From Aureococcus anophagefferens (lineage: Eukaryota > Sar > Pelagophyceae > Pelagomonadales > Pelagomonadaceae), in the NCBI RefSeq assembly GCF_000186865.1, contig NW_008705603.1, positions 123,324-187,323 on the forward strand: a stretch of 64,000 bases of DNA. Reading direction: 5' to 3'. Shown here piece by piece: positions 19,265 to 30,205 of the stretch. Position numbers and translations under genes: made by a program. The notes under the pieces are model-generated. The model searched no databases. It had not been told where the DNA came from and saw only the letters and a program-made list of their open reading frames with translations. Every line of letters starts with the position of its first letter. The stretch's first letter is position 1.

Positions 19265-20350
19265 GCGAAGTACAATTGTAGGCAGAAGGCCGCCGTGCGC
19301 GTGCTGCGTATTGACGCCCGGGAGGTCAAGGGCGACGGCACGCCGCGCGCCGCGTCGCTCTTCTGCGTCGACCGCTTCTCGTCGGCTTTTATCTCCACGA
19401 TCCCCGTCGAACGGCGCGTCTTCTCCGCGCCCGAGTGGGGCGAGGCGTGCGCCTGCTACTTCGGCACGCCGAGCCCCCTCTGCGAGTCGCTCATCGGCCG
19501 CACGCTGCCCGGCGGCGCGAAGCTCGACGCGTACGGCGCGAAGCTCAGCACCGAGCAGTCGATCCTCAACCTCGAGTCGCGGCGCACGAGCTACCACAAC
19601 GCGGTGCTCGCCCAGATTTACGACTCGGTGCGGCAGGCCGGGCTCCTGGCCCAGCGCGAGCCGCGTGGCTTGCTCTTCTCCACGGGCCTCACGGCCGCAG
19701 GCCGCGCGCGGCTGGCTTCGGAGCGCGAGGCGGCCGTCATGCTCGGCGACGCGCGCGACGCCACGGCCGGCGACGGCGCGGGCGTCATCCGCGCGGCGCT
19801 CGTGCCCTTCTCCAACGTCCAGCGGCGCGTCAAGAACGTGACGCCGGACCTCGCCGTCGAGCTCATCGACAAGGTCCGTCGCATTTTCGACGTGAAAACG
19901 GTTGCCTGGTCCGCCGCCGACTCGAACTTCTACTCCACCGCGGCGTCCGCACGGAGAGGCGCGTCGCCCGTGGACAAGCGGGCGTCCTTCGTCGACAGCG
20001 AATACAAGGCGCACGCGAAGCAGATCGACGTTGAGATCAACGGCGTCTCCGACGGCCCGATGCTCCGCGCGTTGAGCTCCCTCGGCGGCTGCGTCGGCCT
20101 CGTCTTCGGCCAGTTTTCCGAGGCCTCCAAGGACGTCTCGTCCCTGCTCGCGGACGTCGCGACCGCGCTCTCCGAGTCGCGCTGGATCTCCATGGGCTGC
20201 GCGTGCCCCGACCAGGCGAAAGCCCTGCTCAGCAACGAGCTCCACCGCGAGTGGGGCACCACCGCCGCGAAGTACCGCGCGCGCTACCTGATCTCCGGCC
20301 TCAAGTTCGCCGACGGCACCTGGAAGTCCAAGGCCCGCGCCCTAGGATAA
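19265..20350 (+). CDS. unassigned ORF, possibly from a mobile element
   Basis: Open frame of about 361 codons whose first ATG-like start is unclear; the 3' splice-like tacaattgtag at 19270-19280 suggests an internal exon. Notable text: SLFCVDRFSSAFISTIPVE, YGAKLSTEQSILNLESRR, PFSNVQRRVKNVTPDLAVEL, FGQFSEASKDVSSLLADVA and a basic C-terminus KSKARALG. Lack of a signal peptide and head-to-head overlap with the minus-strand gene set it apart from its neighbours. Proteins of algal retroelements and orphan ORFs can look like this, but I cannot name a family. Confidence 0.45.
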   Translation, partial: AKYNCRQKAAVRVLRIDAREVKGDGTPRAASLFCVDRFSSAFISTIPVERRVFSAPEWGEACACYFGTPSPLCESLIGRTLPGGAKLDAYGAKLSTEQSILNLESRRTSYHNAVLAQIYDSVRQAGLLAQREPRGLLFSTGLTAAGRARLASEREAAVMLGDARDATAGDGAGVIRAALVPFSNVQRRVKNVTPDLAVELIDKVRRIFDVKTVAWSAADSNFYSTAASARRGASPVDKRASFVDSEYKAHAKQIDVEINGVSDGPMLRALSSLGGCVGLVFGQFSEASKDVSSLLADVATALSESRWISMGCACPDQAKALLSNELHREWGTTAAKYRARYLISGLKFADGTWKSKARALG

Positions 20351-20419
20351 GCAGTGACGCCTTCCTACGCCTCCCTTCGCTGCTCTCTCTCCCTTCGATT
20401 CCTCCCTGCGACGCGGCTA

Positions 20420-20703
20420 AGGATAAGCAGATACGCGTCGCCGATCCTACCTACCCACTCACACCGAAGCGCGAAAATATAATTGCTGGCGCCTTGGCTT
20501 CAACGAGTTTTTGTGGCTATTTTTCTTGCTTTTTCATCGCTTCCCACGCAGATAATCCGATGATCCTATTGATAGGGGTTCCAATATCTGTCGCCTTGAC
20601 AGTACTCGCAACAAAATGGACTATTCTATGGCGCCATATGCCCCATCCCTTTGGCCCGAAAAGACCACCCTTAAAATTAAAAAAACGAGAGAAGATTATC
20701 TGA
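20420..20703 (+). CDS. possible small two-TM membrane protein
   Basis: AT-richer frame ending at 20703 with two hydrophobic segments (IIAGALASTSFCGYFSCFF and MILLIGVPISVALTVLATKW) and a basic tail KRPPLKLKKREKII. No family is recognised and no clear start is visible; it may be the end of a longer spliced gene or chance. Confidence 0.25.
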
Positions 20704-20734
20704 GCCTGCGCAAGGGTCTCGCCCGACGGTAGCC

Positions 20735-20946
20735 CTAGGTGGGTCGCGCGCAGCCGCAGCAGCGTGGCGTGCAGGCGGCGGTCGAGCACCGACTTGCCCA
20801 TGCCACGAACTCGCCGCCAAAGCGCCAAAGCGCCAGCTCCCACGTCGTTCCCTCACCCTGCGTGCACAGGTCCGCCTCGCCGTACTCAGGCGTCACGTAC
20901 ACGTCGGGCCACGGTAAACCAAGCTTTCGTGCCCCTTTCGAATCGT
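20735..20946 (-). pseudogene. paralogous FemAB-like N-terminal fragment
   Basis: The minus frame reads LGLPWPDVYVTPEYGEADL and TTWELALWRFGGEFVAWA, which aligns with ALALPWPDLYYSPAWG and AWELALWRR in the intact gene at 31343-32476 but is clearly diverged. Only 70 or so codons remain. A T18 tract follows at about 20960. It shows a third member of this family once stood here. Confidence 0.55.
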
Positions 20947-21025
20947 CGGCGCCTCTTTTTTTTTTTTTTTTTGTGTGAAAAAGTGAAAGTGCGCATCCGG
21001 ACATCCGCGACCGAGAACATGGGCG

Positions 21026-23227
21026 CGTACCGCAGCTCGGAGAAGGCTGCATCTGAATGACGCGCCGCGTCGCGCGCGCTGCGCTGGCCTACGCCGCGGT
21101 CGGCGCTCGGGCGCGGGTCTGCGAGGTCACGATCCAGGTCGACGGCGCGGGCGTAGGCCTCGCCTTCGCGAACGATGTGGAGCTCGACGCGGCCGTGCGC
21201 GGGTTCGTGGCCCGCTTCGCGCTGCCCCTCGACCAGATGGGCTGCGCCGACGACGGTTGCGCCGTCGAGTACATCCAAGGCGCACGCCCGCCTGAACGCC
21301 GCCTGCGACGCCGCGCCCTACGGCGACGCCGCGGCGTCCGACGTGGACGCCGCGTCTCCGGACTACGCTGCGCCTCTGGACGACGAAGACACCGCGCGGT
21401 CCGAGCCCGGCGCATCGCCTCTGGACGACGACGATGCCGCGCGGTACGAGCTCGACGCCGCGGCGGACGCCGGCGAGCGCGAGGCCGCGGGCGAGGCCGC
21501 GCCGGCAGGATCGGCGGCGCTCCTCCCGTCGACGCTCGAGGACTACGTGACCCTGTGGATGGTCGCGTGGTCCGCGTGCTTCGCCGTCGCCGCGGTGGTC
21601 GCGGCGCTCGATCGCGCGCTCGACCTCCGCGTCGAAGACCGGTGCCCGCGCTTCCGGCGGGCCTTCTCGCTGCCGCGCGGCGCGCGGCGCTGGCTCCTCG
21701 CGACGGGCGGTTTCGCGGCGTTGCTGGACACGCGCGGGAACCTGCTGCCGAACCTGCACGACGCGCTCCATGGCCCCGGGGGCCTCTGCCGCGTCGGCGC
21801 CGTGGGCCACGTGTCGCTCCACGACGTCAAGGTCGAGGGCGCGTCCTACGTCCTCTACGCGCTCCAGGCGGCGCTCGGCGCGGCGCAGCTCGTCTCGGCG
21901 TCGAGGGACGCGCCGGCGAGCCCGCTCCGGGAAACCCTGCTCTGGGCATTGCTGCATTCGTCGGAGCGCGCGTGCTTCGAGTCGCACGGCCTGGGAAAGC
22001 AGTGGGCGTACGCGGCGCTCGTCCAGCTCTGGGTCGCCCTCACGCCCGACGACCCGGGGCCGAGCGCGGGCGCCGTCGGCGTCCTCTTCCAGATCTGGGC
22101 CACGCACGCCTTCGCGGGCGCCGAGAAGGCCGGCCTCGGGCGCGACGCGTGGGTGCGGACGGGCGGCGCGCTGCGCGCGGCGCTATCGATGCCCGTCTAC
22201 GCGGCGCCGCTCGGCGCCCGCGCCGCGCGCGCGATGCCCCCGAGGCTTGGGGGGGTTTTGACGCGCGGCGCCGTCCTGTTCGAGCTCGGTCTGGGACCGC
22301 TGCTCCTGGCGCGGCGCCGCGCGGTCGGGGCGGCGCTGGTTCTCTTCCACGGCGTCAACCTGTGGACACTCGCGATCTTCGAGTTCCCCCTCGTCGCTCT
22401 GGGCGCGAGCGCGCCGCTCCTGCTCGCGCCGCCGCCGCCGCCGCGAGCAGAAAGTGGGCGCCGCGGCGGCCGCGTTCAGGCCTCGCTGGCCGCGCTCCTG
22501 GTCTACGCGAACGCGCGCGTCCTCTGCGCGTCGTGCGACGCGACGCTGAAGTCGAGGTACGCGGGCGCCCTGGCGCTCCCGGCGTCCGCGCGGCGCCTCC
22601 TCGGGGGGCTGGCCATCGACCAGAAGTGGCCCCTGTTCGCCCAGGTCTGAGGGACCTGCGCGTACCGGCTCCACGCAACGCTGGCGTCGGGCGACCACGC
22701 GAGCGCCCACGACTGGTTCGCGGGCGGCGATGTCGCGACGTCCGCGGCCGGCGAGTCGCTCCTCGAATTCGCGAACCGCGACTTTGGCGCCAGGCCCCAC
22801 TCGGTCTGGGGCGGCCTCTGGGGCTGGAGCGCGATGGGGAGCGCCCATCTGCACAGCATGCAAAACCGGCCGCGCGCGGACACGCGCGTCCAGCGCCGAG
22901 TCTGCGACTCGCTCCTGGCCGCGCCGCCGCGCGACGCGGCGGTTGCCGCGGCCACCGCCGACGGCTATGACGCCGAGGTCCGGCCCGACGGCGAGATCCG
23001 CGCGACGTTCCACTTCACATGGCGCGGGGCCCAGCGGTCGTTCGCCGTCGCCGTGCCCGGCGGGGGCGCGCTCTGGTCCGCGCGCGACGCGTCGCGGGAC
23101 GTCGGCGCCGCCTGCGACGACGCGGGCGTGCCCGCGGCCGCCTGCGACGCGACGCTCAAGCCCCACGTGCTCGCCGCGCTTCGTGACCTCGCGCGCCCGG
23201 CGTCCGTGTCGCGCGTCGACCTCTGCA
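21026..23227 (+). pseudogene. broken copy of the HTTM-domain gene
   Basis: Closely matches the intact minus-strand gene at 33872-36133, starting 31 bases before the ATG at 21057. One extra C near 21275 shifts the frame. A TGG codon has become TGA at 22648, and homology ends near 23228 before the last 50 or so codons. Against the intact copy it also has an extra 15-codon repeat (SPLDDDDAARYEL). The membrane part remains readable as one frame, 21175-22650. After the break come runs of aatccgaatccgaa-like repeats. Confidence 0.8.
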
Positions 23228-23425
23228 ATCGGTTCGCGCGCCCCGGCTCGCGCCCTGAATCCGAATCCGAATCCGAACCCAAATCCAGAACCCGCCCCTT
23301 TCGCGAACCCTCACCCGCAGCCGAGTCCGGAATCCGAACCCCTTCGTGCTCTCTCGTTTGTTCTCTCTCCGACTCCGGCTGCTCCTTAAGTTCCATCACT
23401 ATCAACCGCCCGGACGAGAGAGGGC

Positions 23426-23587
23426 GGCTGCCACGCGCGCGCGCGCGATGATGGACATAAAAAGGGAGCGGCGCTGGTGCGATCCCATCGTAACAAGGTC
23501 CCTGTGCGATCGCCCTAGCGCCGCTCCCTTTTTGTTGCACCAGGACCGACATATCGCCCCTCGACGCGTCGAAATGGCCCGGATCCA
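23426..23587 (-). repeat. 162-bp hairpin element E, copy 2
   Basis: Reverse complement of 14280-14441, the same length, with the same AAAAAGGGAGCGGCGCT stem. An alternating CG run (gcgcgcgcgcgcga) lies at one end in both copies. Confidence 0.8.
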
Positions 23588-23939
23588 GAGGCCCCGTTCG
23601 CCCCGAAATCGTGATCGTTTCTCGAGATCGAGAGCGGCGCGTCGAAGATCGCCCACCGGCGCGGCGCGGGCTCGAAGGCCGCCGGGGCGCCCGGCGGACC
23701 GAGCCGCCGAACGCGGCCGTCAAAGTCGGGCGCTGCCCATCGGATCGGCTTCCCAGTGCACTGGAGCCCCTGGGGAACTTTAGACCTGTGAGGTGGCAAT
23801 ACAGGCTTCAAGATACTTCAACATGCTTACGTCGTAACTTACGGCTTCTAAGTTCACCTTTGATCCGGTAAAGTTAATCTATAAGGAAATATCATATCTT
23901 TATTTTGTGTAATATGATGCCAGTCGTCAAGGAAGGCCA
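23588..23939. other. intergenic, promoter side of the following gene
   Basis: AT content rises toward 23900; no supported coding frame. The shared 5' block of the next gene begins at about 23940. Confidence 0.4.
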
Positions 23940-24001
23940 AAGTGGATTGTGCCGTCAAGTAGGCGCGTCGATAGCATGGCCGGCAGCCCCGACCAAGTAA
24001 G

Positions 24002-25000
24002 ATGAAAAGAACTCTGCTCATCACCACGGCCTTGTGCGCCGCCGCGGAAGAACAACCGGACGTCGCGCTCGTCCTCCGCGGCATCTCGTCGCCGCGGCGC
24101 TACGACAGCATCGGCGGCATCTATTACTCCGGCGGCTGGCGCGCGACGCACTGCGACCTGCGGCGGCGCTATATTGAACCATTCGGCGCCGACGTCTTCC
24201 TGCACACGTGGGCCGGCGCCGAGGCCGCGGCCGTCGTGCGCGCCTACGCGCCCGTCGCCGCCGTCGTCGAGCCGCAGCGCAACTTCAGCGGCTATTACAA
24301 AAACCTCGTCGCCGTCGACCCCTGCGACGCGACGCTGGTGTCGTCGGGCCAGCGCTGCCCCGTGACGCTCCAGAACAAGTTCTCCATGTTCTGGTCCCTC
24401 CGCGAGGCCGCCCGCGTCATGGCGGAGCACGAAGACGCGCGGGGGAAGCGGTACGCGTTCGTGCTGAACACGCGCTTCGACGTCCGCTTCCGCGGCGCGC
24501 CGCTCTTTCTCGACCGCGCGGCGCTCGCGCCCGGCGCGTTCTACGGCGTCGTGCACCCGGCGACGCCGGGCGTGCACCCGCGCGAGTTCGTCGACGACAA
24601 GCTCTTCGGCGCGGGCTCCGAGGCCGCGCGCGCCGCGGGCGCCGTCTTCGACCTGCTGCCGGACCTCGCCGTTAACACGCCCTACGGCGCCCTCAAATCC
24701 AAGGGCGGCATCACGAATCGCGTCGAGGAGATCGCGAACGTCGCCGGCGCGGCGCCCTTCGAGTTCTCGAACCACGTGAACCTCGAGCGCGGCGTCCTGC
24801 GCTTGCTCGGCGACGACGCGTCAGTATTCCGCCACCTCTGCGACGCGCTGCGCGACGACGGCGGCGGCGCGTGCACCCTCGAGGCCGTCTCCGAGCTCTA
24901 CCGCGGCGGCGACGGCGACACCGCCTGCGCGGCAGTAGCCTGCGTAGATGAAGGGTGCCTCGTGCACGTCCGCCGCTGGCACCTGACGCGCCTCCCCTAA
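24002..25000 (+). CDS. secreted glycosyltransferase-like protein (332 aa)
   Basis: The ATG at 24002 gives MKRTLLITTALCAAAEE, a signal peptide. Visible elements are DVALVLRGISSPRRYDSIGG, HCDLRRRYIEPFGADVFLHTW, VTLQNKFSMFWSLREAARVM and YAFVLNTRFDVRFRGAPLF. The order (an opening strand with an R/G turn, a Trp at the end of the next strand, then N-x-R-F-D) recurs in plant and algal glycosyltransferase-like DUFs that act in the Golgi. R-F-D may be the nucleotide-sugar/metal-binding element. A 60-bp segment before the ATG plus the signal peptide is duplicated, inverted, at 14585-14705. One exon is sufficient. Confidence 0.6.
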   Translation: MKRTLLITTALCAAAEEQPDVALVLRGISSPRRYDSIGGIYYSGGWRATHCDLRRRYIEPFGADVFLHTWAGAEAAAVVRAYAPVAAVVEPQRNFSGYYKNLVAVDPCDATLVSSGQRCPVTLQNKFSMFWSLREAARVMAEHEDARGKRYAFVLNTRFDVRFRGAPLFLDRAALAPGAFYGVVHPATPGVHPREFVDDKLFGAGSEAARAAGAVFDLLPDLAVNTPYGALKSKGGITNRVEEIANVAGAAPFEFSNHVNLERGVLRLLGDDASVFRHLCDALRDDGGGACTLEAVSELYRGGDGDTACAAVACVDEGCLVHVRRWHLTRLP

Positions 25001-25330
25001 ACACGCCCGGCACTATGGTACGCCGCTTGTCAGGCGAGGAGGGGGGGGCGGACGCGAGGCAGAGGTCGCCCGGCATCCAGGCGACGTCGAAGACGGGCAC
25101 GGCCTTGCCGCGGAGAGGCGCTCGCGTCTGTCAAAGGATTGTAAGGCCCCTCAACTAAACACTAGGTAAATATTACTGTCCGCTCTTTCCTAGTAGCTTG
25201 GGGCACTCGGCCTGGTTAACACCAGGGCAGCCTTCGCTCTAGAGATGTGAGATAAGAAGAAGCGGAGGATTTCGCTAGATGTGATGCGCCTGCTATACTG
25301 TCCTTATTTCCCCTTGCAGGTTCCTCCCTT
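25001..25330. other. intergenic between convergent genes
   Basis: AT-richer, no frame supported. Confidence 0.4.
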
Positions 25331-25354
25331 ATATACTTGGTCTTCAGTTCCCCG

Positions 25355-25400
25355 GAAGTCCCCACTTTAGTATGGGACTCTTCCTTCGTTTTCCCCATTT
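25355..25400 (+). repeat. gene-flank repeat shared with 12945-12985
   Basis: gtccccactttagtatggg followed by ttcc and ttttccc/atttccctct recurs in reverse at 12945-12985, where it abuts the truncated FemAB fragment. Here it lies just beyond the stop codon of the hydroxylase gene. Confidence 0.5.
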
Positions 25401-25444
25401 CCCTCTGTTTCTCTCTTTCCATACCACGAGGGTAACCACAAGTC

Positions 25445-28400
25445 TTAGTGCGCCTGCGACCCCTCCTTGAAAGAGAACAGCGGCTCCTCGAGCCCCGCGC
25501 GGTAGAGCAAAAACCGCCGCGGCGTCGTCAGGTCGCCGGCCGAGGGCTCGCTCGCGTGGACCGCGGCGCGCGAGTTCAGGTTGCAGACGAGGCGGTTCGC
25601 CGCGTAGGGGATCACGCGGCCGAGGGCGATGTCGGCGGGCGCCGGGTACTTGGCCCCGTCCGGTACAAAGTTCTCGTAGAGCTCGAGGCCGCCGCCCGTG
25701 CGGTTGTCCGCGGGATCGCGCGCGTACAGCAGGCACGAGAACGCCTGCGTCCCGGGCCCGTCCAGGTGGGGCGCCTCGGCCCTCTTTCGGCCCGCGCCGG
25801 CGCCGAGGCTCAGGACCTTGTAGGGCCAGGCGCGCGCCGCGCCCGGCGCGAGGCTGTCGAGGGCGCCGGGCGGCACGTGGGGCGCGAAGAGCCGCGCCAA
25901 ATGGACGTCGAGGACGCCGCGGGCCTCGCCCGGCCGCGCGCGGCGCGTCAGCGCGTCGACGAGGGCGAGCGTCGCGTTTTGTGCTTCTACGGTCGCGCCG
26001 CCGTAGGTGAAGGCGCGCGTCTCCAGGACGTCGCGGCCCACGGGCGCCGTCTTGTAGTCGCCGGCGACGTGGTTCAAGCGGTCGTCGCCGACGGCGACGT
26101 CGACGGCGGCCTCGAGGGCGCCGAACTGGTCCAGGAGCGCCGCGAAGGCGCCGTCGGGCAGGAAGCCGTCGACGACGACGTGGGGGAAGGGCTTTAGACT
26201 GACGTCCTCGGGCCCGAGCGCCGCCAACCGCGCGTCGAGCGCGGACATGAGCGCGCACGTCGCCGGCGGAGGCCCCGCGCGATCCGCGAGGCGCGCCGCC
26301 ACGCGCGCCGCGACGTCCGCGGCCCGCTTCGCCGCGGCGGCGAAGCAGGCCCGCCGCTCGCCCTCGATGTTGGCCGCGAGCTGCGCCTCGCGGCACGCGG
26401 CGCCGCAGCCCGCGGCGTCCGCGGCGGCCGCGACGGCGGCCGGGATCGCGCACGCGAGGTCCTGGGCGGCGCGCTCGACATTCGCCGCGTCGGCCGTCGC
26501 GTCGATGGTCACGGACACCCGCGTGGCGTCGTCGAAGGTTGCGGCGTAGGCGCAGCTCGCGAACCCGGGCACGACGTCCGCGGCCGGCGGCGCCGCGCCG
26601 CCGTCGAAGGCGTAGGGGCACGCTTCGTCGTCGTCCGCGGCCCAGGTGAAGGCGTGGCGGTCCTCCGCGAGGCTGTAGAGATTGCCCGGCGACAGGTTCT
26701 GCCGCCCGGCGATGAGGCACGCGGGCGCGGCTTGGAGAATGGCGTAGGCCATGAACGTCTCGGAGGAAAAGAGGCCGAACTGTCCGCACAATGCCGACGC
26801 GAACTCGTTCACGGCGCAGGCCTCCGTCGCGTCGGCGAGGACCGCCGGCTCGCCCGTTCTCGCGCCTTCGAGCTCGGGCAGATGGTCGAAGATGACGCGC
26901 TTTAAATCGCGCGGCGTCGCGATGGCGCCGCCGAGGCGCTCGGGCACGTGGAGCCAGCGCCAGCGCAGCGCCGTGAGGTCGCTCTCGAGGGCGTTCGTCC
27001 AATTCAGGGGCACGTAGACCGGCCGCGTCGACTTGCGTCGGGAGAACCCGAAGCCGTCGCCGCGCGCGAACCACGGCTTGATCAATCGGTCGACGCAGCT
27101 CCCGAAGGCGGCATAGAAGACGGCCGCCGCCGCGTAGGCGACCTCGACAAAAATCTCGGCGTGGACGCGGCCGACCGCGGGGACGAGCGACGCGTAAGGA
27201 GGATGGAAATCGAGGTCCGTCCGCGTCTTCACCAAAACGTCGTAGCGTCGCAGCTCCGGCTCGAAGGCATCGAGCGCCGCCTGGAGCTGGACCCAGGAGA
27301 TCAAGCGTCCGCCGCCTTTTTGCCCGCAGATCTCGCAGGCGGCGACGGCGCCGTCGACGCCGACGACGCGGTCCGGGCGGCCGAACAGCTCGCGAGCCGT
27401 CGGGAAATGCCGCGCGTACGTCGCAACGAAGCCGTCGCAGCCCGCCGCCGCGTCCTGCAGCGCGCGGAAGCTGTCAGCGTCCCGCAACCGCACCTCGCCG
27501 ACGAAGAGCACCGCGACGCGCTGGCGCGCCGCCTCGGCCGGCCGGCACCCCAACCCCCCAAAGTCCGTATCCGCCGCGACCATGGCGACGCCGGACCAGA
27601 CGTCGATCTTCGGCGGCGCCGCGCCGGCCGTCTGGGTGTAGGTGCCCACGCCCGTGCGCACCCAGGAGCCGTCGTGCTTGTCGTGCATCCGGATCGGCCG
27701 GCGCAGCGTGACGTCGACGAGGCGCGGCTCCGCCGCGTCGAGGCGCCGCGCGACGTCGCCCGCGACGCAGGGCGTCCGCAGGTCGACGCGGGGCGCCGAC
27801 TCGGCGCAGAGCCAGGCTGCCGTCGCGGCCGCGTCGACGCCGGGCCCCGCCGCGACCGCGACGTCGAAGATCGCGATGATGTCGCGTTCCGAGTCCGCGT
27901 AGAGGGACCAGGCCACGGGCACGACGGCGCCCGCGGACCGCGGCAGCGCCACGACGGCCTCGACGAGCTCGGCGCCGACGAAGCAGAAGGCCGCGCCATC
28001 GGAGAAGCAGACCTACGAAGCGCGTCGGTGGCGATTCTTCATCGTCTTCCCGGTCAAAACCTCTCGAACATCGTCGCGGCCGCGGGACGCCGAAGCCAGA
28101 CCCACGCGCGGTTCGGGTAAGCGCATTCCGGTGGCGCGCGCATCAGCTGCTCCGTCTCCGCGGGACGCACGAGAGCGTGGTGCTGGTCTTGCCGACCGTC
28201 CAGCCGGAGGGCCTCCGCGGGGAGGGGCTCGCCGTCCTCGCGGCACCGCGGCAGCTGGTTCGGGAGCCCGGCGACGACGAGGTCGTCCGAAATGAGCGTC
28301 ACGCCGTCGCAGGCCGGCCGCCGCCGGGCCGCGTCGCGCGGGAGGAACATTGTCAGCGACGCGAAGAGGTCCGCCGTCGGCGGGCCGTAGAGGAGCCGTG

Positions 28401-28854
28401 CGCGGCGCGCGTGACGGCACGCGGACGAGTTACGTAAACCGAGGCCGCGCGCGGCCGCGGCCGCGACGGCGTCGTCACAGGCGTGGGTCTCCACGTCGTC
28501 GAGGAGCAGCGCGTCGACGCGGTCGAGGATGCCGTCGAGGGCGCCGCCGAGTAGCGTCGTCGCCGTCGTCCGCAGCAGGTCGACGCGGCCAACGATCGAC
28601 GCCAACGGTGGGCCGCCGCAGGCTTCCGCCCGCTCGATGAAGAAGCGGTGGTAGCCATCCTCGACGCGCTCGTCGTCGCAGGCGAGGCGCACGACGAAGA
28701 CGTCGTCGTAGCCGGGACAGTGCGCCTCGGCGTAGAGCGACTTGGATCTGGGGACGTCTTCGGTAGCGATCCATAATCTTGCCGTCTTCGGGATCTGCAC
28801 ATCGGCGCCGCGCGCGACGGCGGCGAGTAAGACGAGCAACGGTCGCATCGTCAT
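25445..28854 (-). CDS. secreted FkbM-like / GT-like / 2-oxoglutarate hydroxylase fusion (1106 aa)
   Basis: Exon 1 is 28854-28102 and exon 2 28012-25445; the 89-nt intron (gtctgg...cgtag) joins YPNRAW to VCFSDGAAFCFVGAEL in frame. A signal peptide MTMRPLLVLLAAVARG leads into a divergent FkbM-like region (ARLWIATEDVPRSKSLY, CPGYDDVFVVRL, DRVDALLLDDV). Next comes a GT-like domain (VAVLFVGEVRLRD, RYDVLVKTRTDLDF), then an Ala-rich helix. The last 230 residues are a prolyl-4-hydroxylase-type oxygenase: FPHVVVDGFLPD, H729-L-D731, a second His at 799 (VHASEP) and RRFLLYRAG (exon 2 numbering from 27952). It probably hydroxylates and glycosylates secreted proteins. The left copy at 3.5-6.1 kb lacks the oxygenase. 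Confidence 0.75.
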
Positions 28855-28894
28855 CTAGCGTTGCATCACCGTCGAGAGGCTGCCTGTTTGCATC

Positions 28895-29310
28895 TTACAA
28901 ACCTGGCTTTTGCAAACACAAGCCGGCCTACGGCAAGGATTACTATTACTATTGTAATAGTCTAAAATTAGGGAAATTACTATGTTGGAACCAATAAGGG
29001 TGTATATATACTATGATGGAAACAAGTATGGTATGAAATGCTATGATGGAACCAATCGCTAATCATGAATATGCATGAAGTCTAAGTTCATGACATGGTA
29101 CGGTTCCATCGCTCTCTCGATATTGGTTCCATCATACATATTAACTCATATTGTTTCCATCATACATATGAGGATATTGATTCCATCATGCATATCCGAG
29201 CGTATTGGTTCCATCTCGCTTTATGCAATATTAAGTATTGGTTCCATCATACATATCCGCGGGTATTGGTTCCATCTTGCTTTCTAGGGCGCTATGGTGC
29301 ACTGATGTAT
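28895..29310 (+). repeat. AT-rich minisatellite of GGTTCCATCATACATAT units
   Basis: Irregular repeats of TATTGGTTCCATCATACATA, about 30-40 bases apart, from 29100 to 29290; inverted forms (gatggaaccaa) lie at 28985-29060. The region is much more AT-rich than its surroundings. Frames translate to repeated WFHHTY-like text and are not credible. Confidence 0.7.
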
Positions 29311-29670
29311 CACAGTGGCAGGTCAATACACGTTCTCCAGGGGGATGCTCGGCGGTCGGAATGGTTCCATTTCGAGGCAGCATTTAACTGGCAGACTCAC
29401 ATGCTCGACCTGTCAGCCAATGGTAGTTTCTGGCGGCTTCCTTTCTCCGCGTATCCGCTATCATCCGTCTACATTCGCAACGTTCGTGGCGCTGGAACGT
29501 CGTCTGCTGCCTCAGACTTTGGAGACATAGAGGTAGACTACTGTCGGATGTCAGACCAATGGGATAAGTTCAACGAGCTTGGCGAAGTCCTCCCCTACTC
29601 GTGGTACATTAGGCGGTTGCTCTACCCCTATGACCCTGCCCCTCGCGACGCGATGCGGCCTACCTTGTAA
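29300..29670 (+). CDS. possible coding exon, unknown domain
   Basis: The frame ending at 29670 contains coherent protein text after the minisatellite: WFHFEAAFNWQTHMLDLSA, GSFWRLPFSAYPLSSVYIR and FGDIEVDYCRMSDQWDKF. Trp- and Tyr-rich beta-like segments recall small extracellular binding domains, but no family is identified. The start is lost in the repeat; a G17 tract lies just beyond the stop at about 29702. Confidence 0.35.
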
Positions 29671-29860
29671 CACGTCGATGTCACGTCGCTTGTCGGGGAA
29701 GGGGGGGGGGGGGGGGGGGCTCCAGAGGCTGCGCGACGCGATGGAGTAGTTGCAGATGTAGTCTGTGATCTGCCTCCGGGTGCTCTGGGCCTCGCGCGGC
29801 TCGGCCGCGGGCTCCGGCGCGGCGGCAGCGAGCGCGGGAGCCGTCGCCGCTGGTGCAGGA

Positions 29861-30205
29861 TCAGGGATTGGTGTGGCAGGAGTGAGACAGGCCCGACGCC
29901 GGCGGCGGAGCTTTCGAACGTGTACGAAGCCATGTGCAAATGCGGTTCTCCAGCTCATCGTTCGAGACGAGCCTCTCGTCTTGGAGCCCCTCGTCTTGGA
30001 GCTCTGCAATGCTCTCGATGCCGAGCTGGATCAGAGGCTCGTAGAAATGGCCCATGCTCAGCTCTTCCAGCAGTTTCTTCATCACGATTCTGGCGAAATA
30101 TGGCTTCGCGGAGTTGGTCATCATTTGCAAATGTAGCACGTCCGCAAATTCGAGGTGGTCGAGTACGAGACCAGTGAGCTTGGTCCACATCTCGTTCACT
30201 GGCAC
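29861..30205 (-). CDS. small helical protein, SAM/BTB-associated type fragment
   Basis: The frame begins MPVNEMWTKLTGLVLDHLEF and continues ADVLHLQMMTNSAKPYFARI, LLEELSMGHFYEPLIQLGIE and SIAELQDEGLQDERLVSND. LIQLGIESIAELQD is like the end helix of a SAM domain, and DVLHLQMMTNSAK recalls F-box-like text. It has no signal peptide and a lower GC than neighbours. The C-terminus runs into Pro-rich sequence; other frames there read Ala/Pro repeats. Assignment is weak. Confidence 0.3.
   Translation of the reverse strand: MPVNEMWTKLTGLVLDHLEFADVLHLQMMTNSAKPYFARIVMKKLLEELSMGHFYEPLIQLGIESIAELQDEGLQDERLVSNDELENRICTWLRTRSKAPPPASGLSHSCHTNP

Noticed and set aside
20420..20703. Plastid or mitochondrial DNA insertion
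   Set aside because: AT-richer, but the two-TM protein matches no organelle gene I know.
3489..28895. Processed (reverse-transcribed) gene copies
   Set aside because: Copies start just upstream of the ATG, but the putative intron sequence is kept in both and no poly-A or target duplication is seen.
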